DNA from: an uncultured bacterium | Lineage (GTDB): Bacteria; Cyanobacteriota; Vampirovibrionia; Gastranaerophilales; Gastranaerophilaceae | Assembly: GCA_947169755.1 (NCBI GenBank) | Contig: CAMVQX010000105.1 | Location: 1-5,336, forward strand | Direction of reading: 5' to 3' | Length of the DNA stretch: 5,336 bases | Shown here: positions 1 to 5,336 of the stretch, piece by piece | Numbering within the stretch: the stretch's first letter is position 1 | Layout of the letters: the number at the start of each line of letters is the position of its first letter | The notes under the pieces: model-generated | Database searches by the model: none | Seen by the model: only the letters and a program-made list of their open reading frames with translations | Told to the model about the DNA's origin: nothing | Made by a program: the position numbers and the translations under genes

Positions 1-600
1 GGCTTCCATTTTCTTTTCATGTTGATTTGTAAAGTATTGAGTTATTGGTGTTGATAAGAACGGAACGATACAACGTTTTGCAATGATTGTTGCAACAAAG
101 ATATCTAATACTGCAGAAAAGGCTGAGAATATATTTTTCTTAGTCTCATCTAACTTCTTAGTTGCTTCAAGTTTTCTCATTATATCAGAGCCGTCTTTTG
201 CTGCATCTTTACGAATTTTTGTTATTAATTCTTTGCAAGCTTTTGAATTGAAAGATTTATTTAACATTTTATCAAATGCAGGTTTATACATTTTTTTCAA
301 TCCGAAAGTCAAACCTATCTGGGTTACAACGTTCAAAATTCCGTTTGTTAAGTCCATATTTGCTACGAAACGTCTTTTATCTTCCGGAATCTTTTTGTTG
401 TTTAAAGATTGAGTTACGTATAAATAACAGCCAACAGCATCTTTTGTAGCTAGTGATGCAAGAGTTGCATAACCTGCATATTTTATCGGATCGTCTTTAA
501 ATTTTTCACATATATTTCTTACAAATTTTGTATCAGTAGCTTTTCCGATACCTTTAGCTGCATATTCGCCAAATTTTTGTCCGACAGATGATATTGCCAT
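1..600 (-). CDS. Hypothetical protein, possibly membrane-associated, second gene of the minus-strand pair (C-terminus cut by window edge)
   Basis: An open frame reads leftward from an ATG at 600-598 for 200 codons with no stop before the window edge, so the C-terminus is missing. I do not recognise a characterised family. The protein starts MAISSVGQKF. It has a moderately hydrophobic stretch at about residues 40-62, a charged IPEDKRRFVA segment at 71-80, and a second apolar stretch at 84-100 (DLTNGILNVVTQIGLTFG follows M82). A Lys-rich helical region covers about 101-156, and a hydrophobic helix covers about 158-187, containing VPFLSTPIT. Membrane association is therefore plausible but inferred. 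Start choice is firm: GGAGGTGA ends 6 bases before the ATG, and the ATG overlaps the stop of the 507-aa gene by one base (TAATG), so the two are probably translated together. The N-terminus resembles that of the upstream gene (M, A, I, V, G, Q and F shared in the first ten residues). The opposite-strand open frame at 83-412 is a shadow of this gene. Confidence 0.85.
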   Translation of the reverse strand, partial: MAISSVGQKFGEYAAKGIGKATDTKFVRNICEKFKDDPIKYAGYATLASLATKDAVGCYLYVTQSLNNKKIPEDKRRFVANMDLTNGILNVVTQIGLTFGLKKMYKPAFDKMLNKSFNSKACKELITKIRKDAAKDGSDIMRKLEATKKLDETKKNIFSAFSAVLDIFVATIIAKRCIVPFLSTPITQYFTNQHEKKMEA

Positions 601-2123
601 TATTTATCACCTCCGTTCTTTTCAACAGAGTGATTCTGGCATTTCTTTCTCGCCAAATTCGGGAAGAATATATCCATAAATCTCGGGTATACCCAGTTCA
701 AAGCATGGCAGGTAATTGGTACGGTTACAAACAAGCCAAGTGAAATACCTGCAACTTCTTTGATAAATCTGTATCTTCCGCCCATCATACCTTTGTATGC
801 TTTGACAATATCTTTACCGATTTTTGCTTTTAATTTTTCAACATCTTTTCCAAATGTCGTTAGATCGTGGAAAATTTTGTGCATTTTCGGGTTTGAACTG
901 TCAAATTTACAATTTTCAGCGACTTTGCTTATTGTTTCTTTAATGCTTGACGGATCTTCTTTTAAATCCTTATTGATTTGTGCAAATCTTTTTATGCGGC
1001 TTGTGATTTCTGTTTCAATATCAGTCATGTATGTGCTATATTTAGCTTTATCAAAAATTCCACCGCACGCGCTTTTAACAGTATCTATACGATCAAGTGT
1101 TCTTTTACATCTGCTTAATTGAGAATCAGCATCGCCTAGAGCTATAATTTCTTGGTAGATTTCTTTTAAATCTTTATCAGATGTTTTTTCAATTTGCTGT
1201 TGCAAATAATTAGCTATTTCGCTACTTTCTTTTGGTAATTTGCTTCCGAGAACTTCTCTTAAGATTGTTTCATTTTTGGTTAACGTTTCAGCTCTTTTTA
1301 AGTAAAATTCTTTTCCATCACCTTTGGCAGCTTCCATTGTTGCTGTAGGGTCAGAGAATAATTTATTAATTTCTGATTCGCTATAAGAGTCATACATCAA
1401 ATTGTTTGCGTCAGTAGCATATTGTCGGATTTGTTTTTTCAATGCCTCAACGACTGATTTATTATCAACAAATCCGTCTGCCCCTTCTCTTATTCTTATT
1501 TGACCGTTTGCTAACAAGCCTTTCGAAACTGATTCAATTTGTGCATCAGAAACTGTTTTTACATTTTTCTTCAGTCCAGCTTTCTTTTCTTTTTTGCTAA
1601 GATTTGAACCTTTTAATTTTTTCTTTTCTTGTCTTTCAATGTATTTATCATCTTGTAATGCACTCTTATCCAAGTATGTCGGTAAGTATTTTGAGTAATT
1701 CGTATTGTTGAACAAAATATCTAAACCGTTGTTAATCGGTTTTACAAGTGATAATTGAATAGGAATTGCAAGAGCTGCCGAAATAGGCTGTCTCATTGCT
1801 GTGTATTTTTGGGTTCTTTTAAGATTATCTTTGTCTTCTTGAGTAGCACCTTCTTTTGGTTTTACATACGGGTTCCAAGCAATGAATAACGGAGCTATAA
1901 TACCTGTACCGATAGCTGTGATTAAGATTCTGCCCTCTTCTCCGTCAAACCATTTTAATTTCTGTAAAAATTTAACTAAATTTTTTTGCTTTAGGTAATC
2001 TGTAAACTCTTTTGGCTTAGGAGTCGCGCCGGTAAAATTCGGATGTTGCGCAGTCTTCTGTGGTACATTTAGCTGCACATTACTTCTCGTATTAAAATTT
2101 TGTCCTACACGTTCTATTGCCAT
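600..2123 (-). CDS. Hypothetical protein with PNFTG N-terminal motif and C-terminal membrane helix, 507 aa
   Basis: A complete 507-residue frame from ATG at 2123 to TAA at 602-600. I recognise no catalytic domain and assign no function. In order, it shows: a polar Asn/Gln-rich N-terminus (1-35) starting MAIERVGQNF and containing PNFTGA at 28-33; a hydrophobic segment at about 66-83 (GEEGRI leads in); a charged linker; a second apolar segment at about 113-127 after MRQP; a very Lys-rich stretch at 160-187; a long, mostly helical and charged region at about 190-450; and a probable transmembrane helix at about 455-479, followed by a short polar tail ending GGDK. There is no classical signal peptide. 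The start is supported by AGGAAG at 2134-2129, five bases before the ATG. It is the first gene of a coupled pair, and its stop overlaps the next start by one base. The style (NFTG near the N-terminus, RQPISA-type helix) recalls uncharacterised proteins of Gastranaerophilales; this is memory-based inference. The plus-strand frame at 760-1122 is a shadow. Confidence 0.9.
   Translation of the reverse strand: MAIERVGQNFNTRSNVQLNVPQKTAQHPNFTGATPKPKEFTDYLKQKNLVKFLQKLKWFDGEEGRILITAIGTGIIAPLFIAWNPYVKPKEGATQEDKDNLKRTQKYTAMRQPISAALAIPIQLSLVKPINNGLDILFNNTNYSKYLPTYLDKSALQDDKYIERQEKKKLKGSNLSKKEKKAGLKKNVKTVSDAQIESVSKGLLANGQIRIREGADGFVDNKSVVEALKKQIRQYATDANNLMYDSYSESEINKLFSDPTATMEAAKGDGKEFYLKRAETLTKNETILREVLGSKLPKESSEIANYLQQQIEKTSDKDLKEIYQEIIALGDADSQLSRCKRTLDRIDTVKSACGGIFDKAKYSTYMTDIETEITSRIKRFAQINKDLKEDPSSIKETISKVAENCKFDSSNPKMHKIFHDLTTFGKDVEKLKAKIGKDIVKAYKGMMGGRYRFIKEVAGISLGLFVTVPITCHALNWVYPRFMDIFFPNLARKKCQNHSVEKNGGDK
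607..614 (-). promoter_or_regulatory. Strong Shine-Dalgarno for the truncated downstream gene
   Basis: The minus strand reads GGAGGTGA here, an almost complete anti-16S match. The GGAGG core is nine bases from the ATG at 600. The site lies inside the last codons of the 507-aa gene and encodes part of its Gly-Gly-Asp tail. It fixes the start of the downstream gene and suggests efficient initiation, either re-initiation or independent. Confidence 0.8.
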
Positions 2124-2149
2124 GTTTTCTTCCTACTACATATATATAG

Positions 2150-2155
2150 AGTATA
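2150..2155 (-). promoter_or_regulatory. Candidate -10 element for the minus-strand gene pair
   Basis: The minus strand reads TATACT at 2155-2150, 26 bases upstream of the ATG at 2123. This would give a short leader of about 20 bases carrying the AGGAAG ribosome site. No good -35 hexamer lies 16-18 bases upstream (ATTTAG is the best-placed sequence). The AT-rich background produces such hexamers by chance, so this is tentative. Confidence 0.3.
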
Positions 2156-2160
2156 AAATT

Positions 2161-2187
2161 TAACAAAAATTGCTAAATTTTTTGTTA
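2161..2187. repeat. AT-rich inverted repeat in the divergent intergenic region (9-bp arms)
   Basis: TAACAAAAA at 2161-2169 is the exact reverse complement of TTTTTGTTA at 2179-2187, with a 9-base spacer. It lies just upstream of the candidate -10 for the minus-strand genes. It could bind a regulator or be a chance product of A/T runs. It is not a convincing intrinsic terminator because the stem contains only one G-C pair. Confidence 0.5.
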
Positions 2188-2230
2188 ATATTAAGTTTTG
2201 TTACGCAGATTTTTAAAATATGTGTTAAAA

Positions 2231-2250
2231 ATTACATAAATTAATGTAAT
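2231..2250. promoter_or_regulatory. Near-perfect 20-bp palindrome, candidate operator
   Basis: ATTACAT at 2231-2237 and ATGTAAT at 2244-2250 are exact reverse complements. The six-base centre contains AATT, so only one symmetric pair out of ten fails. The length and symmetry fit a site for a dimeric helix-turn-helix regulator. It lies about 77-96 bases upstream of the predicted start of the plus-strand operon and about 110 bases from the minus-strand ATG, so it could serve either unit. I cannot assign it to a known regulator. Confidence 0.45.
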
Positions 2251-2292
2251 TCTACTATCAACAGATTATCTTAATTCCCCAGCTGATGTGAT

Positions 2293-2320
2293 TGTCAAAA
2301 TTACTCTTTGATTATATAAT
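2293..2320 (+). promoter_or_regulatory. Sigma-70-type promoter for the pgpH-ybeY-dgkA operon
   Basis: A -35 element TTGTCA (2293-2298) is followed after 16 bases by a consensus -10 TATAAT (2315-2320). Transcription would start near 2327, giving a leader of about 21 bases that carries the GAGG ribosome site at 2339-2342, five bases before the ATG at 2348. The -35 matches TTGACA at five of six positions. This is the best promoter candidate I found in the intergenic region. Confidence 0.7.
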
Positions 2321-2347
2321 AAAAAAGAAATTTTAAAAGAGGATAAT

Positions 2348-4528
2348 ATGAATAAAGAAGATTTTTTTATAAAGATAAGAGAGTTTTATGAATCATCTTT
2401 AGTGCATAAAATCAGTGCGTTTGTCGGATTTACGTTGATTATGACTTCGCTTATTGCATCTCAGAATTTCTTTTTTCAAAATATTATTGAAAATGGAATA
2501 AGCAAGCGAGACATAATTGCTCAAAAGACTTTGACTGTTGAAGATGTAAAGCGTACGGAACAGCGCAAGAAGGAAGTTGCCCAAAAAGTTGAGCCGGTAC
2601 TAACACCTGCAGAAGATGATTTTATCAAAACTAATTTACAAACTTTTCAAAATTCTGTTACTCAAATAAGGAAAAAGGATGTTGCTGATTCTGTAAAAGT
2701 TGAAGAATTAAATGTATTGTTTGATATTTCTGATAATTACAAAAGAGAATTTGTCGTAAATTTCTTGTTAAAAGCTGATGAACAGAGTGTGCATGAAGCG
2801 TTTGACAAGGCTATGCTGACATTATCAAATATTTTGCGAGCAGGTATAACAGAACATGACTATGAAAAAGATTCAATGGATAAAATTATTCAAAATCATA
2901 TGGTGTCCAATGTCTCAAAACGTCAAGTTACTGTTATAAAGGCTTTATTGGAACAGGTAATTGTTCCAAATCTTGTTGTAGATGATTTTGCAACTGAAAT
3001 TGAACGCAAAAATGCGCAAAATTCTGTTAAGCCGTATGAAGTTGTATTCCAAAAAGGCGATAAAATTCTTTTTGAAGGAGAACCTGTTACAAGATTAAAA
3101 AGAGATGCATTACGTCAAGCCGGTTATAATGTATATGAGTTAAATTGGCAGGGGCTTGCAGCAATATATGTCATAGTATTTATCGGTACACTTTTATTTT
3201 TGGCTTATATGAAATATTTTGAAAAAGATTTTTTAAAACCGAGATATTTATCGATATTAGCGAGTCTTTCTGTTTTGCTTGTTTTAATAGCAGTGCTTTT
3301 GCCAATAGGTTTTTCTCCTTATATTTTGCCGATACCTGCATTTTTGATTATAGCTGCTATTTTTACAAAGCCAAGGATAGCCTTTGTGTCTTTTGTAATG
3401 CTATTGTCTGTTATGACTGTTGGATTTCAGTATGATATTCAATATACAACTACATTTTTGGTATTGTCATTATTATCAATAGTTGCTATTTCTCAAATTC
3501 GTTATGCTGAACGTGTTGATTTGATAAAAACGGGATTTTATATTGGAGTTGCAGGTTTGTTAATAGTTTTGAGCATTTATATGCTAGAAAAATGCTTGAT
3601 TGATGTAAGTAATGTTTTGATTATAAAAAATTGCGCATTTATATTTTTCAATTCACTTGTGTGCTCAATTGTAGCTTCGGGCTCTTTGCCTTTATTTGAA
3701 AGTACGTTTAAAATTATAACCCCGTATGGTTTGGCTGAACTCGGAGACCATAATCAAAAACTTTTAAAGCGTTTGCAAATGGATGCACCCGGCACTTATC
3801 ATCACAGTTTGATGGTGTCTAACCTGTGTGAAGCTGCAGCCGAAGCTATAGGGGCAGATCCAATATTAGCAAGGGTTGGAGCCTTGTATCATGATATCGG
3901 AAAATTAAAACGTCCGTTATTCTTTGTTGAAAATCAGTCGTATTTTCTTATAGAAAATCCGCACAACAAATTTACTCCCCGTATAAGCAAAATGATTATT
4001 ACCTCTCATACAAAAGATGGTATTGATTATGCTAAGGAGTACAAATTGCCGCAAGTAATTCAAAATTTCATCTTGCAGCATCATGGTGAAGGGTTGGCAA
4101 GCTATTTTTATAATCAGGCTATCAAAGAAGAAGGACTTGAAAACGTTAAAGAAGAACAATTCAGATATCCCGGTCCTAAACCTAATATGAAAGAGACTGC
4201 GATTTTGATGATTGCAGATGCAGTTGAGTCTGCTGTTAGATCTTTAAAAAATCCTACTCCGGATGAGATCGATGCAATGATTGACAAAATAATTATAGAA
4301 AGATTAAATGACGGTCAGTTGTCAGACAGTCCTTTAACATTGAAGGATATAAAGACTATTGCTGCGACATTCTCAAGAATTCTTCGCGGTATGCAGCATA
4401 ACAGAATTAAATATGAGAATTTACCTGAAGAATTTCAAAAAAATGCTATGCCGGCAAAACTTCTTGATGCTGATTTGGAAAATAAAATCAAACAGCTTGA
4501 GGGTGATGGTGGAGATGAGAATGCCTGA
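2348..4528 (+). CDS. pgpH: 7TM-HD phosphohydrolase, probable cyclic-di-AMP phosphodiesterase (PgpH/YqfF type)
   Basis: A complete 726-residue protein with the full PgpH layout. An N-terminal membrane helix (about 23-44) precedes an extracytoplasmic 7TMR-HDED-type domain (about 45-267). About seven membrane helices follow (roughly 268-288, 300-320, 322-340, 343-360, 366-384, 394-413, 425-447), and then a cytoplasmic HD domain (about 470-690). All expected metal and catalytic residues can be seen: His486 in GTYHHS, His515-Asp516 in YHDIGK, His554 in SHTKDG, His578-His579 in LQHHGE and Asp624 in MIADAVES. Characterised relatives in Listeria hydrolyse c-di-AMP to pApA at the membrane. That substrate is inferred here, and the absence of a GYP motif argues against a c-di-GMP HD-GYP enzyme. 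Length is typical of the family. The ATG at 2348 has GAGG five bases upstream. It heads the operon, and its 3' end overlaps ybeY. Its tail (residues 717-726) is rich in Gly and acidic residues, and the same bases encode the ybeY ribosome site. Confidence 0.93.
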   Translation: MNKEDFFIKIREFYESSLVHKISAFVGFTLIMTSLIASQNFFFQNIIENGISKRDIIAQKTLTVEDVKRTEQRKKEVAQKVEPVLTPAEDDFIKTNLQTFQNSVTQIRKKDVADSVKVEELNVLFDISDNYKREFVVNFLLKADEQSVHEAFDKAMLTLSNILRAGITEHDYEKDSMDKIIQNHMVSNVSKRQVTVIKALLEQVIVPNLVVDDFATEIERKNAQNSVKPYEVVFQKGDKILFEGEPVTRLKRDALRQAGYNVYELNWQGLAAIYVIVFIGTLLFLAYMKYFEKDFLKPRYLSILASLSVLLVLIAVLLPIGFSPYILPIPAFLIIAAIFTKPRIAFVSFVMLLSVMTVGFQYDIQYTTTFLVLSLLSIVAISQIRYAERVDLIKTGFYIGVAGLLIVLSIYMLEKCLIDVSNVLIIKNCAFIFFNSLVCSIVASGSLPLFESTFKIITPYGLAELGDHNQKLLKRLQMDAPGTYHHSLMVSNLCEAAAEAIGADPILARVGALYHDIGKLKRPLFFVENQSYFLIENPHNKFTPRISKMIITSHTKDGIDYAKEYKLPQVIQNFILQHHGEGLASYFYNQAIKEEGLENVKEEQFRYPGPKPNMKETAILMIADAVESAVRSLKNPTPDEIDAMIDKIIIERLNDGQLSDSPLTLKDIKTIAATFSRILRGMQHNRIKYENLPEEFQKNAMPAKLLDADLENKIKQLEGDGGDENA
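4511..4514 (+). promoter_or_regulatory. Shine-Dalgarno that decides the ybeY start
   Basis: GGAG at 4511-4514 lies six bases before the ATG at 4521. Two other in-frame ATGs (4506 and 4515) have only poorly spaced purine runs. The site is inside the last codons of the HD phosphodiesterase gene. Confidence 0.55.
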
Positions 4529-5018
4529 TATTTTTGTTGTAAGCGAAAATATTTATGACGATTGGCAAATTGATGAAAAATTTTTCATTGATATTGCCAA
4601 GAAAATTTTAAGATTTTATTTAAATCAGTCTCAAGTTGTTGACAGTTGTTGTTTGAGCGGATTCGATTATAAAACAATTTCTTTTGACTTTTTATTCTGT
4701 GATAGTGTAAAAACTCACGAAATAAACAGAGAATACAGGAATAAAGATTATCCGGCTGATATTATAACATTTGCTATATTTGCAGATAGCGAGGAAAAAT
4801 TTATTTTTGACGGTGAAATTAATCTCGGTGAGGTTATGATAGCCTTGGATAAAGTAATTGAAGAAGCTGACAAGAAGGGTGTGGCAAAAGAACATGAATT
4901 GGCTTTTTTGATTAGCCATGGCATTTTGCATTTGTTGGGATTTGACCATCAAACAGAAGAGGATTATAATTTTGTTATAGATTTACAAAATAAGGCTCTG
5001 GAGTATGTCAAAATTTAA
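4521..5018 (+). CDS. ybeY: Endoribonuclease YbeY, 16S rRNA maturation factor
   Basis: A 165-residue protein, the usual YbeY length, carrying the hallmark zinc motif HGILHLLGFDH at 133-143 with His133, His137 and His143 as ligands. The preceding conserved block is present in divergent form: EINREYRNKDYPADIITFA at 67-85 in place of the common LNxxYR...TDVLSF, and GEINLGEV at 98-105 in place of the common GD-type turn. YbeY is a cytoplasmic single-strand endoribonuclease needed for 16S rRNA 3'-end processing and ribosome quality control. The frame is open back to 4359, but that 54-codon extension lies wholly within the HD gene and has no YbeY homology. I chose ATG 4521, with GGAG six bases upstream, giving an 8-bp overlap with the HD gene; ATG 4515 (14-bp overlap) is the main alternative. 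Its end overlaps dgkA by 14 bp, so translational coupling along the operon is likely. Confidence 0.93.
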   Translation: MPDIFVVSENIYDDWQIDEKFFIDIAKKILRFYLNQSQVVDSCCLSGFDYKTISFDFLFCDSVKTHEINREYRNKDYPADIITFAIFADSEEKFIFDGEINLGEVMIALDKVIEEADKKGVAKEHELAFLISHGILHLLGFDHQTEEDYNFVIDLQNKALEYVKI

Positions 5019-5336
5019 ACAGCAAGGATTTTCTAGAACGTTTAAAAATGCACGCAAGGGTATGCGTCTTGCCCTAAAGTCCGAAATAAATATTAGAGTG
5101 CATTTATGTATAGCGATGGTAGTTATTGCAATGGCATTTTTGTTGAATTTTTCTGTTACAAAAATGTGCATTTTGCTATTGACTATTGGTTTTGTCATAG
5201 TGTCAGAGATGGTTAATTCGGCGATAGAGTTTTCTTTGGATGCAGTTTTTCATAACAAATATTCAAAACTTGTTGGTATGGCAAAGGATATTGCAGCCGG
5301 TGCGGTTATGGTTGCATCTGTAATAGCTGTTGTTAT
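5005..5336 (+). CDS. dgkA: DgkA-family diacylglycerol/undecaprenol kinase (C-terminus cut by window edge)
   Basis: The frame opens at ATG 5005, inside the last codons of ybeY (14-bp overlap), and runs 110 codons to the window edge without a stop. Family signatures are visible: a basic amphipathic N-terminus (FKNARKGMR, 13-21), the active-site motif around E68-MVNSAIE-75 with Asp79, and the AKDIAAGAV block at 93-101. Membrane helices are predicted at about 34-48, 52-69 and from about 96 onward. These small integral-membrane kinases phosphorylate diacylglycerol in proteobacteria and mainly undecaprenol in Gram-positive bacteria such as Bacillus. Sequence alone does not settle which is the substrate here. 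Only the end of the third helix is probably missing, since the family is about 110-130 residues long. The ribosome site is modest: AAGG at 4992-4995 is nine bases away and GGAG at 5000-5003 is too close, which suggests coupling to ybeY translation. Confidence 0.92.
   Translation, partial: MSKFKQQGFSRTFKNARKGMRLALKSEINIRVHLCIAMVVIAMAFLLNFSVTKMCILLLTIGFVIVSEMVNSAIEFSLDAVFHNKYSKLVGMAKDIAAGAVMVASVIAVV

Noticed and set aside
83..412. Plus-strand open frame of 109 codons
   Set aside because: It is antisense to the truncated minus-strand gene, which has a strong ribosome site and runs through the whole interval. The Phe/Leu/Ser-rich product is typical of the reverse complement of a Lys-rich gene.
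760..1122. Plus-strand open frame of 120 codons with hydrophobic product
   Set aside because: It lies wholly inside the 507-aa minus-strand gene, and I see no homology for it; its hydrophobicity comes from reading Lys/Glu/Asp codons backwards.
2161..2187. Intrinsic terminator
   Set aside because: The stem is almost all A-T with only one G-C pair and lies upstream of both divergent starts, where no transcript is expected to end.
2399..2584. Minus-strand open frame within the HD phosphodiesterase gene
   Set aside because: It lies opposite the signal-anchor and extracytoplasmic region of a clearly recognised gene and has no supporting features.
3917..4159. Minus-strand open frame opposite the HD domain
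   Set aside because: The plus strand here encodes conserved catalytic residues, so this is a shadow frame.
4359..4520. N-terminal extension of the ybeY frame
   Set aside because: These 54 codons lie completely within the HD gene, the translated residues have no YbeY character, and the well-placed ribosome site supports the start at 4521.
4692..4952. Minus-strand open frame within ybeY
   Set aside because: It is antisense to the YbeY core, including its zinc motif region, and lacks support.
4983..5198. Minus-strand open frame across the ybeY-dgkA junction
   Set aside because: It is antisense to the DgkA N-terminus and active-site approach; no independent evidence.

Overview
The window is AT-rich and gene-dense, and its layout is bacterial. 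The most likely source is a gut-type member of the Gastranaerophilales (Vampirovibrionia/Melainabacteria, the non-photosynthetic sister group of Cyanobacteria). Three things suggest this: the low GC, the YbeY and 7TM-HD sequence style, and an upstream pair of Lys-rich proteins of unknown function, one with a short PNFTG motif near its N-terminus. The assignment rests on recalled sequence style, not on a search, so it is moderate at best. A low-GC Firmicute is the main alternative, because the plus-strand gene order is also typical of that group.

Layout: two divergent transcription units leave a 224-bp intergenic region (2124-2347). On the minus strand are two tightly coupled genes of unknown function. 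The first (2123 to 600, 507 aa) and the second (600 to beyond the left edge, 200 codons visible) overlap by one base (TAATG), and a near-perfect Shine-Dalgarno for the second lies in the last codons of the first. Their N-termini share MAIxxVGQxF and their layouts are similar, so they may be divergent paralogues or partners.

On the plus strand is a three-gene overlapping operon: a 7TM-HD phosphohydrolase of the PgpH/YqfF type (probable cyclic-di-AMP phosphodiesterase), ybeY (rRNA maturation endoribonuclease) and the start of dgkA (DgkA-family diacylglycerol or undecaprenol kinase), which runs off the right edge. The order matches the conserved phoH-yqfF-ybeY-dgkA-(cdd)-era neighbourhood of Firmicutes, but here phoH is not next to the HD gene. 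The operon links second-messenger turnover, ribosome RNA processing and envelope lipid recycling.

The intergenic region holds a good sigma-70-type promoter for the plus operon, a weak -10 candidate for the minus operon and two inverted repeats, one of them a near-perfect 20-bp palindrome that looks like a dimeric regulator site. I see no RNA genes, mobile elements, CRISPR arrays or clear terminators. Both transcription units leave the window before ending.
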